A stretch of DNA of 37,226 nt from a virus, in the IMG/VR virus record IMGVR_UViG_3300021108_000005, positions 1 to 37,226 of that record. One strand, given 5' to 3'. Under the pieces are notes generated by a model. That model made no database searches. It saw only the letters and a program-made list of their open reading frames with translations, and was not told where the DNA came from. A program made the position numbers and the translations under genes. Shown here piece by piece: positions 21,032 through 29,180 of the stretch (the first letter of the stretch is position 1; every line of letters begins with the position of its first letter).

Positions 21032-23823
21032 TATTGCGCCCCTCCAGGTTTGTAGCTCTTGCCATCCGTTCCGTACCCTACCGGAATATCACCATCGGCG
21101 GTGTGGTAATTCCCTGACCAGCCCTGACCGTCGCCTTCAAGCGTTCCAGCCGCCGCCGCCGCGACTGCGTTACGGGTGGCGTTATCTGCTTCCACTCCAG
21201 ACATATAAGCCGCCTGTAGGCCGAACTGGTTGGCTGTTGGCGTCAGGCCCGCCGCCTGTAATCGACCCACTTCGCTGGCCGCCGCGAACGTGTCGATGTT
21301 CACGCCCAGGTTGGTTTGCACCGCAGTAATCTGGTTGTCCAGGTCGGTTGTGTATTTCGATATCGAATCTGACTTCGTGTAAGCGAGCGAGCCAGAACCG
21401 TATTCGATCTTGTATTCACTGCGTGGTGCCGCCGGATACTGGCATGGATGATAAACGATAGGTGTCTGGCTCGCGTACGGGTCACGCCGGTTCGATAGCG
21501 TGAACTGCGTGTGGATCGGCACCACAGCGCTGCCATGGTTCCAGGTGATCGTACAGCCGCGAATATCGGTTGTCATCCTGTCCAGGCCGTCAGCTCGGCA
21601 TGGATCCGTCCATTCCAGCCAGTAACCACTACCGATCAACGGCGCGTAGCCTAGCTTGGTGGCTTGACCCTCTACCAGCGTATCCTGGATTCCGGCCAGC
21701 AGTTGCGCACCCCATTGCTTTACGACATCTTTGTCTACGTTCGCGACCCACTGCATATCGTTGATAAATTTGGTGCGTTTCAGCCCGTCTTCCGTGAAGC
21801 TGGTGCCTTGATAGTTTGGGGTGATCGTCGGTAGGTTTGGGTCGATAGCGTTCGCCGTGACGGTGTCGTCTGGTATCGCCACCTCCAGCGCTTTCAGGCT
21901 CACGGGAAGATAAACCTGTATGTCAGATGGAATTCCGTCGGTTGCGTTGCCGCCTGTTGTCAGGTTCGCGTTCGATCCGAAACAGGTGACCACTGGCCTA
22001 TCAATAATCACGTGTTCGGTTTGGCGGTCGGTCTGGAAGCCCACCAGCATCTGCTGAACCGTGCTGTTCCCCGTGCCTGGTGCCTTTACCAGCCCAGCGC
22101 CGACTGTGGTTGTAGAAATAACGCCACCGCTGGCGTCGAGCCATACAGAAGCCGCCGGAAACGACGCCTGTACCCGCTTGGCAACGTTAGTGCCATCGGG
22201 AAGGAACTTGTTAACCTTGTACCGCCGCCACGTCATCAGGCCCGGCCACCGCGTCAGCACCATCGAATAGCGCTGGAAGTCTGTCTGTGACAGTACGGAC
22301 GAGAGCGACATATAAGACGTACCATCGGCCACTTGTTCGGTGTTGTCTACGACCGTGCGAACTTCATTGAGCGTCCATAAACCATTGGTGGGGTTCTGGC
22401 GGGTCAGCGTGATGTTGGCCGCGAACTCGTTGGAGTTTTGCCCTAACAGATGCTCGCCCCATGAAGCAGATATGTTGCTGAGCGAGCCGTTCGGGAGCGT
22501 GACCGTCTCGTTCGCCTTCTGTACCAGAAAATAGCTGCCACTGGCCAGCTTGGCGTCAGTAATGTTGGCAATATAGTTGGGGTTGGGAATCGTGCCGTTC
22601 GGGTTGGCTGGATCCGGTATGGTCGGTGTAACTTCATTGATCGTGCCGGAGTTGATCCGTGGCCGCCGGTTTAATCCGGTGCCGGTGATCGTCCTCCTGG
22701 TCGTGTTCGTCCATACGCTGAGTTTCCAGGCGTCCTTGGCTTGCTGGTTGTTCGTGTATGGATTCACCACGAAGTCTTCCACCAGCTCGCCCGCCGAGAG
22801 CTTTAGTATCATCGGCTGAACGTCTGGGCCGCCACGTACGACCACACGCGAAAAGCTGTTCTGGTACGACCGCTGAATCTGGGGTAGGGGGTCGGTATCC
22901 AGCCCCATCGTGATTTTCTTAGCAGGGTTACGCTTGTTCGTGGCGTCAAAAGCCTTAGCCGTGTCCGCGAACCGGATAATTCCCATAGGCCGCTTTGGAT
23001 CAGGTGTTCCAGCCCCTGCCGGTTGCTCATAGACCGGTTCAACCCACATCGTATGATTGGGCGCTACAGCCTGAAGTATTGCCCTGATACCTTGCAAAAA
23101 ATCGTCACCGTTAAACGTGACCGGTATGGGAGACTTGATCTGGGTCAGGTAGGTATCGTTCAGCAGATCGTTACGCGTTCGCTGGTCGATGCGCCACGCT
23201 TTCCGCGCCGGGTTCGTCAGGTCGATCTGTTGATACTCGTAATTACCCAGCGCCGCCCCGATATATCGCCCGTCGGTTGGATCGACCAGTTTAGCCAGCT
23301 TGTCAAAATGGGCACAGGTGGTCGGTTCTTCGAGAATTAACAGAAACATCTGGGCTAGATTCAAATCGGCATAGCCCGCGTCATAGTTCGGATCGGTCAC
23401 TGCCAGGTTGAACGTGACCGATCCGGTGCCGTCAAACGGCGAGACAATCGGCCACTGGCTCGCGAGATAATCCAGCCCCAAGGCTTCGTACCCGTACACC
23501 CAGCCCATATCGCCGTTATTAGCTGTCCGTCGGTGCATCTGCCCCAAGAACACCATCTTCCACCACGGGGTGGTAGGCATGGCTGTTATGGGCGTGGACG
23601 GGTCAGGTGGAGTGTAACCGGCTGTAACCGTGCCGTCGTCGATCCATAGCGCGACCGTCTTGTTAATCCACGGATCCGACGTGATAGGGTGAATCGGTTC
23701 CTGTGTGATCGTCAGGCTGGACACCTCATCTTTGATCCACGGAGTCACCGCGTTGATTCGGATGTCGTTTTCCGTCAGGTCGATATACTTGCCGTCAATC
23801 CACAGTTGGACGTCGCGTATCAT
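21031..23823 (-). CDS. Tail hub / baseplate protein
   Basis: This 930-aa protein directly follows the tape measure. The N-terminus (VQLWIDGKYIDLTENDIRINAVTPW in two parts) is like the first beta domain of tail hub and Dit-like proteins, and the long central region is beta-rich with a C-terminal linker of Ala/Gly and the helix DLDNQITAVQTNLGVN. Size, position and composition fit a hub that caps the tube and carries the fibres. No peptidoglycan-hydrolase motif is visible. Start ATG lies right at the tape measure stop (TAAATG). Confidence 0.7.
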   Translation of the reverse strand: MIRDVQLWIDGKYIDLTENDIRINAVTPWIKDEVSSLTITQEPIHPITSDPWINKTVALWIDDGTVTAGYTPPDPSTPITAMPTTPWWKMVFLGQMHRRTANNGDMGWVYGYEALGLDYLASQWPIVSPFDGTGSVTFNLAVTDPNYDAGYADLNLAQMFLLILEEPTTCAHFDKLAKLVDPTDGRYIGAALGNYEYQQIDLTNPARKAWRIDQRTRNDLLNDTYLTQIKSPIPVTFNGDDFLQGIRAILQAVAPNHTMWVEPVYEQPAGAGTPDPKRPMGIIRFADTAKAFDATNKRNPAKKITMGLDTDPLPQIQRSYQNSFSRVVVRGGPDVQPMILKLSAGELVEDFVVNPYTNNQQAKDAWKLSVWTNTTRRTITGTGLNRRPRINSGTINEVTPTIPDPANPNGTIPNPNYIANITDAKLASGSYFLVQKANETVTLPNGSLSNISASWGEHLLGQNSNEFAANITLTRQNPTNGLWTLNEVRTVVDNTEQVADGTSYMSLSSVLSQTDFQRYSMVLTRWPGLMTWRRYKVNKFLPDGTNVAKRVQASFPAASVWLDASGGVISTTTVGAGLVKAPGTGNSTVQQMLVGFQTDRQTEHVIIDRPVVTCFGSNANLTTGGNATDGIPSDIQVYLPVSLKALEVAIPDDTVTANAIDPNLPTITPNYQGTSFTEDGLKRTKFINDMQWVANVDKDVVKQWGAQLLAGIQDTLVEGQATKLGYAPLIGSGYWLEWTDPCRADGLDRMTTDIRGCTITWNHGSAVVPIHTQFTLSNRRDPYASQTPIVYHPCQYPAAPRSEYKIEYGSGSLAYTKSDSISKYTTDLDNQITAVQTNLGVNIDTFAAASEVGRLQAAGLTPTANQFGLQAAYMSGVEADNATRNAVAAAAAGTLEGDGQGWSGNYHTADGDIPVGYGTDGKSYKPGGAQ

Positions 23824-25905
23824 TTACCGTCTCCCTGCGTTGAACTGCCGCCCCGGCATACCCACCTGGCCGCCAGCGTTCTGGGCCAGCATCCTCGACA
23901 GCTCCAGCATGGTGCCTTCAATCTGCTGGAACTTCTGGAGCGTGACCTGACCATTCTGGGCGACCGCCTTAACCATTTTATCGCCAGCGTTGGCGACTTC
24001 TTTGGTGTTTTCTTCAGTCTTTTCGGCTGCTGGCGTTCTGTTATTTTCCGCCGATGGTGCGACCGACCTCATGCCACGGCGCTGGGGCACCCGTTGCCGC
24101 CCCGCGTTGCCGATGTCCCTGAGTCCTGCCGCCTGTTCGTTTTCATCCATGCCACGCCTAGCCATTCTGGCCCGCAGCTCTGCCGCCTGAGCGCCTGCCA
24201 CGCGATCACGGGCTTCCTGCCTCATTCGCCCGTTGGGCATACGTGCCGCCGCTTGCTCCTGCTGCTGGGCCAAACCTTCAGGAGTTAATCCCTCCTGCTG
24301 CATGAAGTTGTCGAGCCGTTTTCGACGCCCTTCTTCCAGTGCTTCGTTTTTTTCCTTCTCAACCTTGGCGTCAATGATTTTCTTCTGGGCTACCCGTTCC
24401 GCTTCCCGTTCTTCTGCCTGTCGCTGGGCCGCTACGTTGTTGCGGAACGCCTGTTCCGGTGGCCCGATACCGGCGAGCCGCTCCTGTTCCTTATTTTCTT
24501 CCATCTCCCGCTTTTCGCGTTCGATCCGCTTTTCACGCCACTTGGCGTGAACCTCTTGGGCTTCCTTGTCGGCTGCCACTTCGGCTTCGTATTCTGCAAA
24601 CTCTTTATCTGCCGCCGCGATCTGGGCTAGCGCTTTCTTGTCGCCCCGTGCCGCCGCCGCCATTGTTCCGGCTGCCATTTCCTTGGAACGGTCGATGGTT
24701 TCGGCGTCGTCTGACTTGCGACGATTGTCTATCTGATTGCGTGCGAAATCCCTACGCATATCTTCCGACATAGTGCTGACGTCAAACCCTAGCAGCGTCG
24801 AACCTTTAAACGCCCCGTTACGCTCCAGTGCGTTCATCTCCTGATCGACTAGCTCTTGGCGTGCCTTGTCGCGCAAGTCCTTGGCTAGTGCATCCTGTTT
24901 AGCTCTAGCCGCGTCGCCACCTTGACCCTCAATATATTCCTTGTACGTCGCGCCCCGCTCTTTTTCTGGGGCACCTTCATCAATTTTATCCAGCATTGCT
25001 TCGCCCGCGTTACGGTCAGCACGATCTCTGGCGGTTTCTTTCTGTAACTCTTTCCACTCTTTACCCTTAGCAAGAAGTTTGTCGAACGCCTCGTTCGATT
25101 GTTCCCATGTCTGCCACATGGACGTACCGAACTCGGTGGCGCTTTCTTTCATGTCGTTTGTTAGACGCTCGAATTCGCCAGCGTCAGCCACGTAACTGGT
25201 GATAAACTTTTCCCATACTGCCGCCAGTTCCTCTAACGGTATCTTGGTGTCTTTAAGTAGTGGGCCTAAAATCTTAAAGCCTTCATTCACCGCTAGCCCG
25301 GCGATAGCCAGCGTACCCGCCGTGCTTGCCGCCAGCCCGAACCCTTCCGCCAGCATAGGTATATTGTTCAGGATGGCGGAAAAGCCGCCCTGGTACAAGT
25401 CCTGTAGCGCGTAGGATAGATTCAGAATACCGCGATTATTACCACCGCCGCCACCGCCAGCTCCACCACCGCCACCAGCTCCACCGCCGCCACCGCCACC
25501 GCCAGCCGCGTTCTGAGCCGCGTTCCCAAGATTGTTGAGTTGGCCCGCCGCTTGTGCTGCCGCTTGGCCCGCCTGGGTGACCGCGACGGTAGTTTGAACC
25601 GCCGCCGAAGCCGCCCCAGCCATCGCCGTGGTGGCCTGAAATGACGCTTGGCCCACTTGGATGACCGCTTGAGCCGTGGTCGTGGCTGCCGTTCCCACCG
25701 CCGCAACTGCTGGGGCTGCCGTTGTGGCCGCCTGCGTAGTCTGGCCCACCGCTTGGGCGGTCGTGGTCGCTGCCGTGGTCACCTTACCCAATGAAGCGTC
25801 TGTAGCCCCCATAGCGGTCGTGAGGGCTAACATCTCTTTCTTGAGTGCCTCGATATCCTGGACGCCGGTAACGTCCAGGACTAGGCGAACGGTTTCATCT
25901 GCCAT
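23824..25905 (-). CDS. Tape measure protein
   Basis: This 693-aa protein sets tail length. The N-terminus VRLVLDVTGVQDIEALKKEM is typical of tape measures. Residues about 40-135 are an Ala/Thr/Gln-rich helix, 135-155 a nearly pure Gly stretch, and 158-218 hydrophobic (IPMLAEGFGLAAS, TLAIAGLAVNEGF). The rest is a long charged coiled coil (Glu/Lys/Arg/Ala). At about 0.15 nm per residue, a tail near 100 nm is implied. No frameshifted G/GT chaperone genes are visible upstream; the gap to the tail protein gene is only 13 nt. Confidence 0.85.
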   Translation of the reverse strand: MADETVRLVLDVTGVQDIEALKKEMLALTTAMGATDASLGKVTTAATTTAQAVGQTTQAATTAAPAVAAVGTAATTTAQAVIQVGQASFQATTAMAGAASAAVQTTVAVTQAGQAAAQAAGQLNNLGNAAQNAAGGGGGGGGAGGGGGAGGGGGGNNRGILNLSYALQDLYQGGFSAILNNIPMLAEGFGLAASTAGTLAIAGLAVNEGFKILGPLLKDTKIPLEELAAVWEKFITSYVADAGEFERLTNDMKESATEFGTSMWQTWEQSNEAFDKLLAKGKEWKELQKETARDRADRNAGEAMLDKIDEGAPEKERGATYKEYIEGQGGDAARAKQDALAKDLRDKARQELVDQEMNALERNGAFKGSTLLGFDVSTMSEDMRRDFARNQIDNRRKSDDAETIDRSKEMAAGTMAAAARGDKKALAQIAAADKEFAEYEAEVAADKEAQEVHAKWREKRIEREKREMEENKEQERLAGIGPPEQAFRNNVAAQRQAEEREAERVAQKKIIDAKVEKEKNEALEEGRRKRLDNFMQQEGLTPEGLAQQQEQAAARMPNGRMRQEARDRVAGAQAAELRARMARRGMDENEQAAGLRDIGNAGRQRVPQRRGMRSVAPSAENNRTPAAEKTEENTKEVANAGDKMVKAVAQNGQVTLQKFQQIEGTMLELSRMLAQNAGGQVGMPGRQFNAGRR

Positions 25906-25918
25906 GGGCGTAGGATCC

Positions 25919-26956
25919 TTAGGCGGTGTAGGAAACCTTCATATCCCAATCGGTACAGTCATAATTAGGACGAAGCACCGCGTTCTGGGTGCTGAATTCG
26001 GTCGCTGACAGGTTGTCAGTCAGGGACTGGAACACCATGCCCATCCACGTGAATGTCGTGTTACCCGCCGTCCCTGTGGCTACGGTATCCGTCAGAACCA
26101 GCGTGCTTTTGGTGTACTTTGCGGAGTCCATGCCGTTAATGATGGCGCAATACTTGGTTTTGTAATCCCACGAATCAATATCCAGCGTCACGGACATTTG
26201 CGGAGTCCAGCCGGTTTGAACCATGTTCGTAACCGTGGCCCCTTTGTTCATCCGCGAACTCATCTGGTGCTGAATTTCCACCGACCATGAACGGATAATC
26301 GTATCCAGTACGATAGGGGTAGTGCCGCTGGAGTCCAGCGTCAGCGTAGACTTGCTCCATCGGTACGGCTTCTTCGGTATGAAATCACCAACACAAGCCG
26401 GCGGAGCGAACGTGTTCACTTCTGACGTCGGTATCTCGATACGGGTGGAGCCTTGCCAGTTTACCGACAGCGCCACTGGAGCGCGTGGGCCTTCACTTGA
26501 GCTGGTAAGCGTCGCTGACGCAAACTTGCATCCCGTAATTCGATCCGTCCACCGGATGTCCCCGTTGACCGTCATATAGCGGTCAATCTGGTAGCTCGGT
26601 AAATCCTGAACTTTGAACGGGTTGCTGGTTGCCGCAACGGTTGGTTCAAGAACGGCTTCTTTCCAGAATTTCGCCTGTTCATGGAATAAAAGCGTTTGAA
26701 ACTGGCCGCCGATGGTGTATTGCTCGGCACCGGTCAGGCGGTTGGTCACGCCTCGGTTCGGTACGACAGACTGGTGGTTCCAAAACGAAAACACCTGATT
26801 GATGGCTGGAACTTGAACGCCATAGTCAAGCCAGATGTAGTCTTGGTTTAGCGTTGGAACCACGATAGCACCGCTGTTGTAGCCGCCAGAAGCGGTTATG
26901 TTGCCAGCAGCCGCCACATACGGCTTTTCTTTGGTGATTTTGATGTAGCACTGCAT
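25919..26956 (-). CDS. Major tail protein (probable)
   Basis: This 345-aa beta-rich protein sits immediately before the tape measure, the usual place of the tail tube protein. It has repeated strand-like Thr/Val segments (IEIPTSEVNTFAPP, TPQMSVTLDIDSWDYKTKY, STLVLTDTVATGTAGNTTF) and no membrane or enzyme motifs. AGGGAG lies about 9 nt before the ATG. Assignment rests on position, size and composition. Confidence 0.65.
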   Translation of the reverse strand: MQCYIKITKEKPYVAAAGNITASGGYNSGAIVVPTLNQDYIWLDYGVQVPAINQVFSFWNHQSVVPNRGVTNRLTGAEQYTIGGQFQTLLFHEQAKFWKEAVLEPTVAATSNPFKVQDLPSYQIDRYMTVNGDIRWTDRITGCKFASATLTSSSEGPRAPVALSVNWQGSTRIEIPTSEVNTFAPPACVGDFIPKKPYRWSKSTLTLDSSGTTPIVLDTIIRSWSVEIQHQMSSRMNKGATVTNMVQTGWTPQMSVTLDIDSWDYKTKYCAIINGMDSAKYTKSTLVLTDTVATGTAGNTTFTWMGMVFQSLTDNLSATEFSTQNAVLRPNYDCTDWDMKVSYTA

Positions 26957-26960
26957 GGTT

Positions 26961-27452
26961 TTAGCACTCCCTGATAGCTAGCGAAACGGATAGAACGGCG
27001 GTCGAAATCAATGCGCGAGAATCGAAGTTTGGCGTATATGTGATCGCGGCTTGCTGCCAAGCCATATTGCGATAGGTCACGTGAGGAACAGCACTGAGTG
27101 CTGAGGCTAGCCAATCGTCGTTATGAACGTTCACACACTTCCTGAGGGCGTGCCACAGGTTCATCAGGTCGCCGTGGTACCCCTGGGCGACTTCCAAGAC
27201 GAACCCGATCTGAAGTGTATTGGTATCGCCCAGCTTATTTTGAGGCGTGATCGAGCCAGCGCCCGCTTCAATCCTGATCGCCGGTAGCTTTTGGATCGGT
27301 GCCGGTGCGAAGTTGAACGGGGTATGATGCCACGACTGAACGATGCCCTTCAAGACTGGGTCGTCCGTCACGCGAGCGATAACCAGCTCGTACACCGTGA
27401 GTTCTGGCGACTTGTCAAGCAGTAGCGTCGATGTGACGAGAGGTATAGGCAT
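26961..27452 (-). CDS. Tail terminator / tail completion-like protein
   Basis: This 163-aa alpha/beta protein contains PAIRIEAGAGSITPQ and a strand LQIGFVLEVAQGYHGDLMNLW followed by a helix, a pattern seen in neck proteins that cap the tail tube and join it to the head. Position between head-completion genes and the tail tube supports it. TAATG overlap with the upstream gene. The palindrome CAGCACTGAGTGCTG (about 27090-27104) lies inside this gene. Confidence 0.55.
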   Translation of the reverse strand: MPIPLVTSTLLLDKSPELTVYELVIARVTDDPVLKGIVQSWHHTPFNFAPAPIQKLPAIRIEAGAGSITPQNKLGDTNTLQIGFVLEVAQGYHGDLMNLWHALRKCVNVHNDDWLASALSAVPHVTYRNMAWQQAAITYTPNFDSRALISTAVLSVSLAIREC

Positions 27453-28195
27453 TAACGCGGTCTCCGTCGTGGCAGAATACCCGTAAAGTCAGGGATATGG
27501 CCAGCTTGCTTAAAGTATTCGCGCTGTTCGCTCATGACTTCCGCGATCCATTTCCGTAAGTCTTCCCTGGCCTGCTTCTTGCCCCATGCACGTAGCCCGC
27601 ACATATTGCGACGTGGTAGATTCTTGCCACGTCCGACGCCTATCATACCAAATAACGCCCCCGATGTCGTAGAGGCTAAAGTTGAGTTGAAGTGAAATGG
27701 CAGAAATGGTACGCCTGACCGACTTGTGACGTCCACCCAACTGCCTTCCACGCCGAACTGGTTATTTGTGCCCAGGATCGGACTGATTAGGTAATTACTG
27801 ATGATCCGGCTGGCCATGCCTCTGGGCGCGAGTGGTGGCCCGCTGAGTTGCTTGTATTGCCTGGTCGTCAGGTTCCCCGACCCGCCTGGCTTGAAACCGT
27901 CCTTGGGCATACCGGAAACGTTCACCTTCCAATCCTGTCCACCGAACGGGTTGGGAACAAACTTGACGTAGGTAGGCCGATCATAGCCCGCCTGGGTGAA
28001 GCTGTTTCGGTAGATCGTGGCGGTCACCGGCTGGTCGTCTTTATCCAGTCCCGCCAGAACGCCCTTGCGGTTATCTTGAACAAGGCAATTGGCCCACGAT
28101 TCCATCAGGCTGCCGACGTAGTTCTGGACGGTGCCCAGCGACGTGACGAACGCCGTTTCTCGATCAAACGAACCGGTGACGCTGGCGTCAATCAT
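27452..28195 (-). CDS. Head-tail joining region protein of unknown function
   Basis: This 247-aa protein starts at ATG 28195, which overlaps the stop of the upstream gene as ATGA; longer in-frame ORF is only antisense-like sequence over that gene. It contains NRKGVLAGLDKDDQPV, LSGPPLAPRGMASRII and GVPFLPFHFN, then basic Gly/Arg segments and an RRRPR end. I know similar GPPLAPRG proteins from prophage neck regions but cannot assign a role. It may be a virion morphogenesis protein. Confidence 0.6.
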   Translation of the reverse strand: MIDASVTGSFDRETAFVTSLGTVQNYVGSLMESWANCLVQDNRKGVLAGLDKDDQPVTATIYRNSFTQAGYDRPTYVKFVPNPFGGQDWKVNVSGMPKDGFKPGGSGNLTTRQYKQLSGPPLAPRGMASRIISNYLISPILGTNNQFGVEGSWVDVTSRSGVPFLPFHFNSTLASTTSGALFGMIGVGRGKNLPRRNMCGLRAWGKKQAREDLRKWIAEVMSEQREYFKQAGHIPDFTGILPRRRPR

Positions 28196-28953
28196 CGTCG
28201 TTTCTTCTTTCGGCGGTTGAAGTTGGTGCCGACGAACAGCCCCGTTCCTGGCCCCGTTGCCACCGCTGGGCCGCCGGTTGCAAAACCGGTGCCGGTGTTC
28301 ACGACTCGGTTCTGGAAGTCGTACTGCATTGTCTGGACGCCCAGCTTGGCCCAGTCCGCCTGGGTGGTGGGGCGCGTTAACATTGGATCGAACGGAATTG
28401 CCACCACGGTGCCACCACGTGGGGTTAGCTCCGATTGGACGGGTGGCACTAGCCCCTTGCGCCATGCCTCAATAGCCCGCCTGGAAACCTCAGCCCGCCC
28501 TTTGGGTGAGATACCGAACACGTTCCGCACGGGTAGCCGCCCGACGCACTTTCCGCCACGTACCAGCATGGCCCCGCGCCGGTGGTAGTCGAGTATCCTG
28601 GCCCAGCCCATGGCCCAGTAAAACGTGACCTTGACGCCCATGGTGATTGTGCGTAATAGCCGCCTGGTTCTTGACATTGCTCTATGAGGCATGAGTGGGT
28701 CGCCGTCTAAGACTTGGCCCGACCGGTAACGGAGCTTTCTGGCCCGAACCGGTTTGAGCTTACGCCCGGCATGGTCAAGACCTTGCGATAGTTCACGCTG
28801 TTTCACTTCCATTGCGATACGTGCCGCGACCTTCCAGAACTCTTTACGCCGTTCTGGTGAGGCGCTGGCCAGTTCCGGTGGGGTGGCGATATCGGGCGTG
28901 AACGTCAGAGGTAGCGTGCCTGGTTGCACCACCGACCGGCAAGGCGCGGGCAT
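28192..28953 (-). CDS. Virion morphogenesis / head-tail completion-like protein
   Basis: This is a 253-aa basic protein. The middle (KLKPVRARKLRYRSGQVLDGDP, given here in part, then RRLLRTITMGVKVTFYWAMGWARILDYHRRGAML in two pieces) fits the pattern of phage virion morphogenesis proteins (Mu gpG or HK97 gp10 type): a basic 'SGxL...I' motif before strands and a 'hrrG' turn. The C-terminus is Gly/Thr-rich and ends NRRKKKRR. ATG 28953 overlaps the previous stop (TAATG). Confidence in the family is modest. Confidence 0.5.
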   Translation of the reverse strand: MPAPCRSVVQPGTLPLTFTPDIATPPELASASPERRKEFWKVAARIAMEVKQRELSQGLDHAGRKLKPVRARKLRYRSGQVLDGDPLMPHRAMSRTRRLLRTITMGVKVTFYWAMGWARILDYHRRGAMLVRGGKCVGRLPVRNVFGISPKGRAEVSRRAIEAWRKGLVPPVQSELTPRGGTVVAIPFDPMLTRPTTQADWAKLGVQTMQYDFQNRVVNTGTGFATGGPAVATGPGTGLFVGTNFNRRKKKRR

Positions 28954-29180
28954 TACTTAGACCGCCTGTACTTATTCAGGTCGATCTTGCCGCCGCCCGC
29001 TTCACCTGATGGCCGCTTGAATTGGGCCTTGGGCGTGCCGTCCCAGTTGTACGCGTCGGGATTGTCCAGCATCTCTTGCGGTGCCGATCCATGGATGAGC
29101 TGCCACGGTATCCCTGAAGTTTTGGCGATACGTTTGGCGTGCTTGACCTGATCGTCATCGCCGTTAGTTGTAGATGTCAT
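28953..29180 (-). CDS. Small polar protein of unknown function
   Basis: This 75-aa protein begins MTSTTNGDDDQVKHAKRIA, has IPWQLIHGSAPQEMLDNPDAYNW (shown in two adjacent parts), and ends in a Gly/Lys-rich tail KIDLNKYRRSK. AAGGA lies about 9 nt before its ATG, which overlaps the 3' end of the large upstream gene by 17 nt. Position suggests a virion or neck component. No family is recognised. Confidence 0.65.
   Translation of the reverse strand: MTSTTNGDDDQVKHAKRIAKTSGIPWQLIHGSAPQEMLDNPDAYNWDGTPKAQFKRPSGEAGGGKIDLNKYRRSK

Noticed and set aside
25880-25940. Programmed frameshift gene (G/GT type tail chaperone) before the tape measure
   Set aside because: Only 13 nt separate the major tail protein from the tape measure gene, so no chaperone genes are present there.
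28196-28465. N-terminal extension of the gene at 27452-28195
   Set aside because: The extension lies fully over the upstream gene in another frame and has odd composition; the ATGA overlap at 28192-28195 marks the true start.
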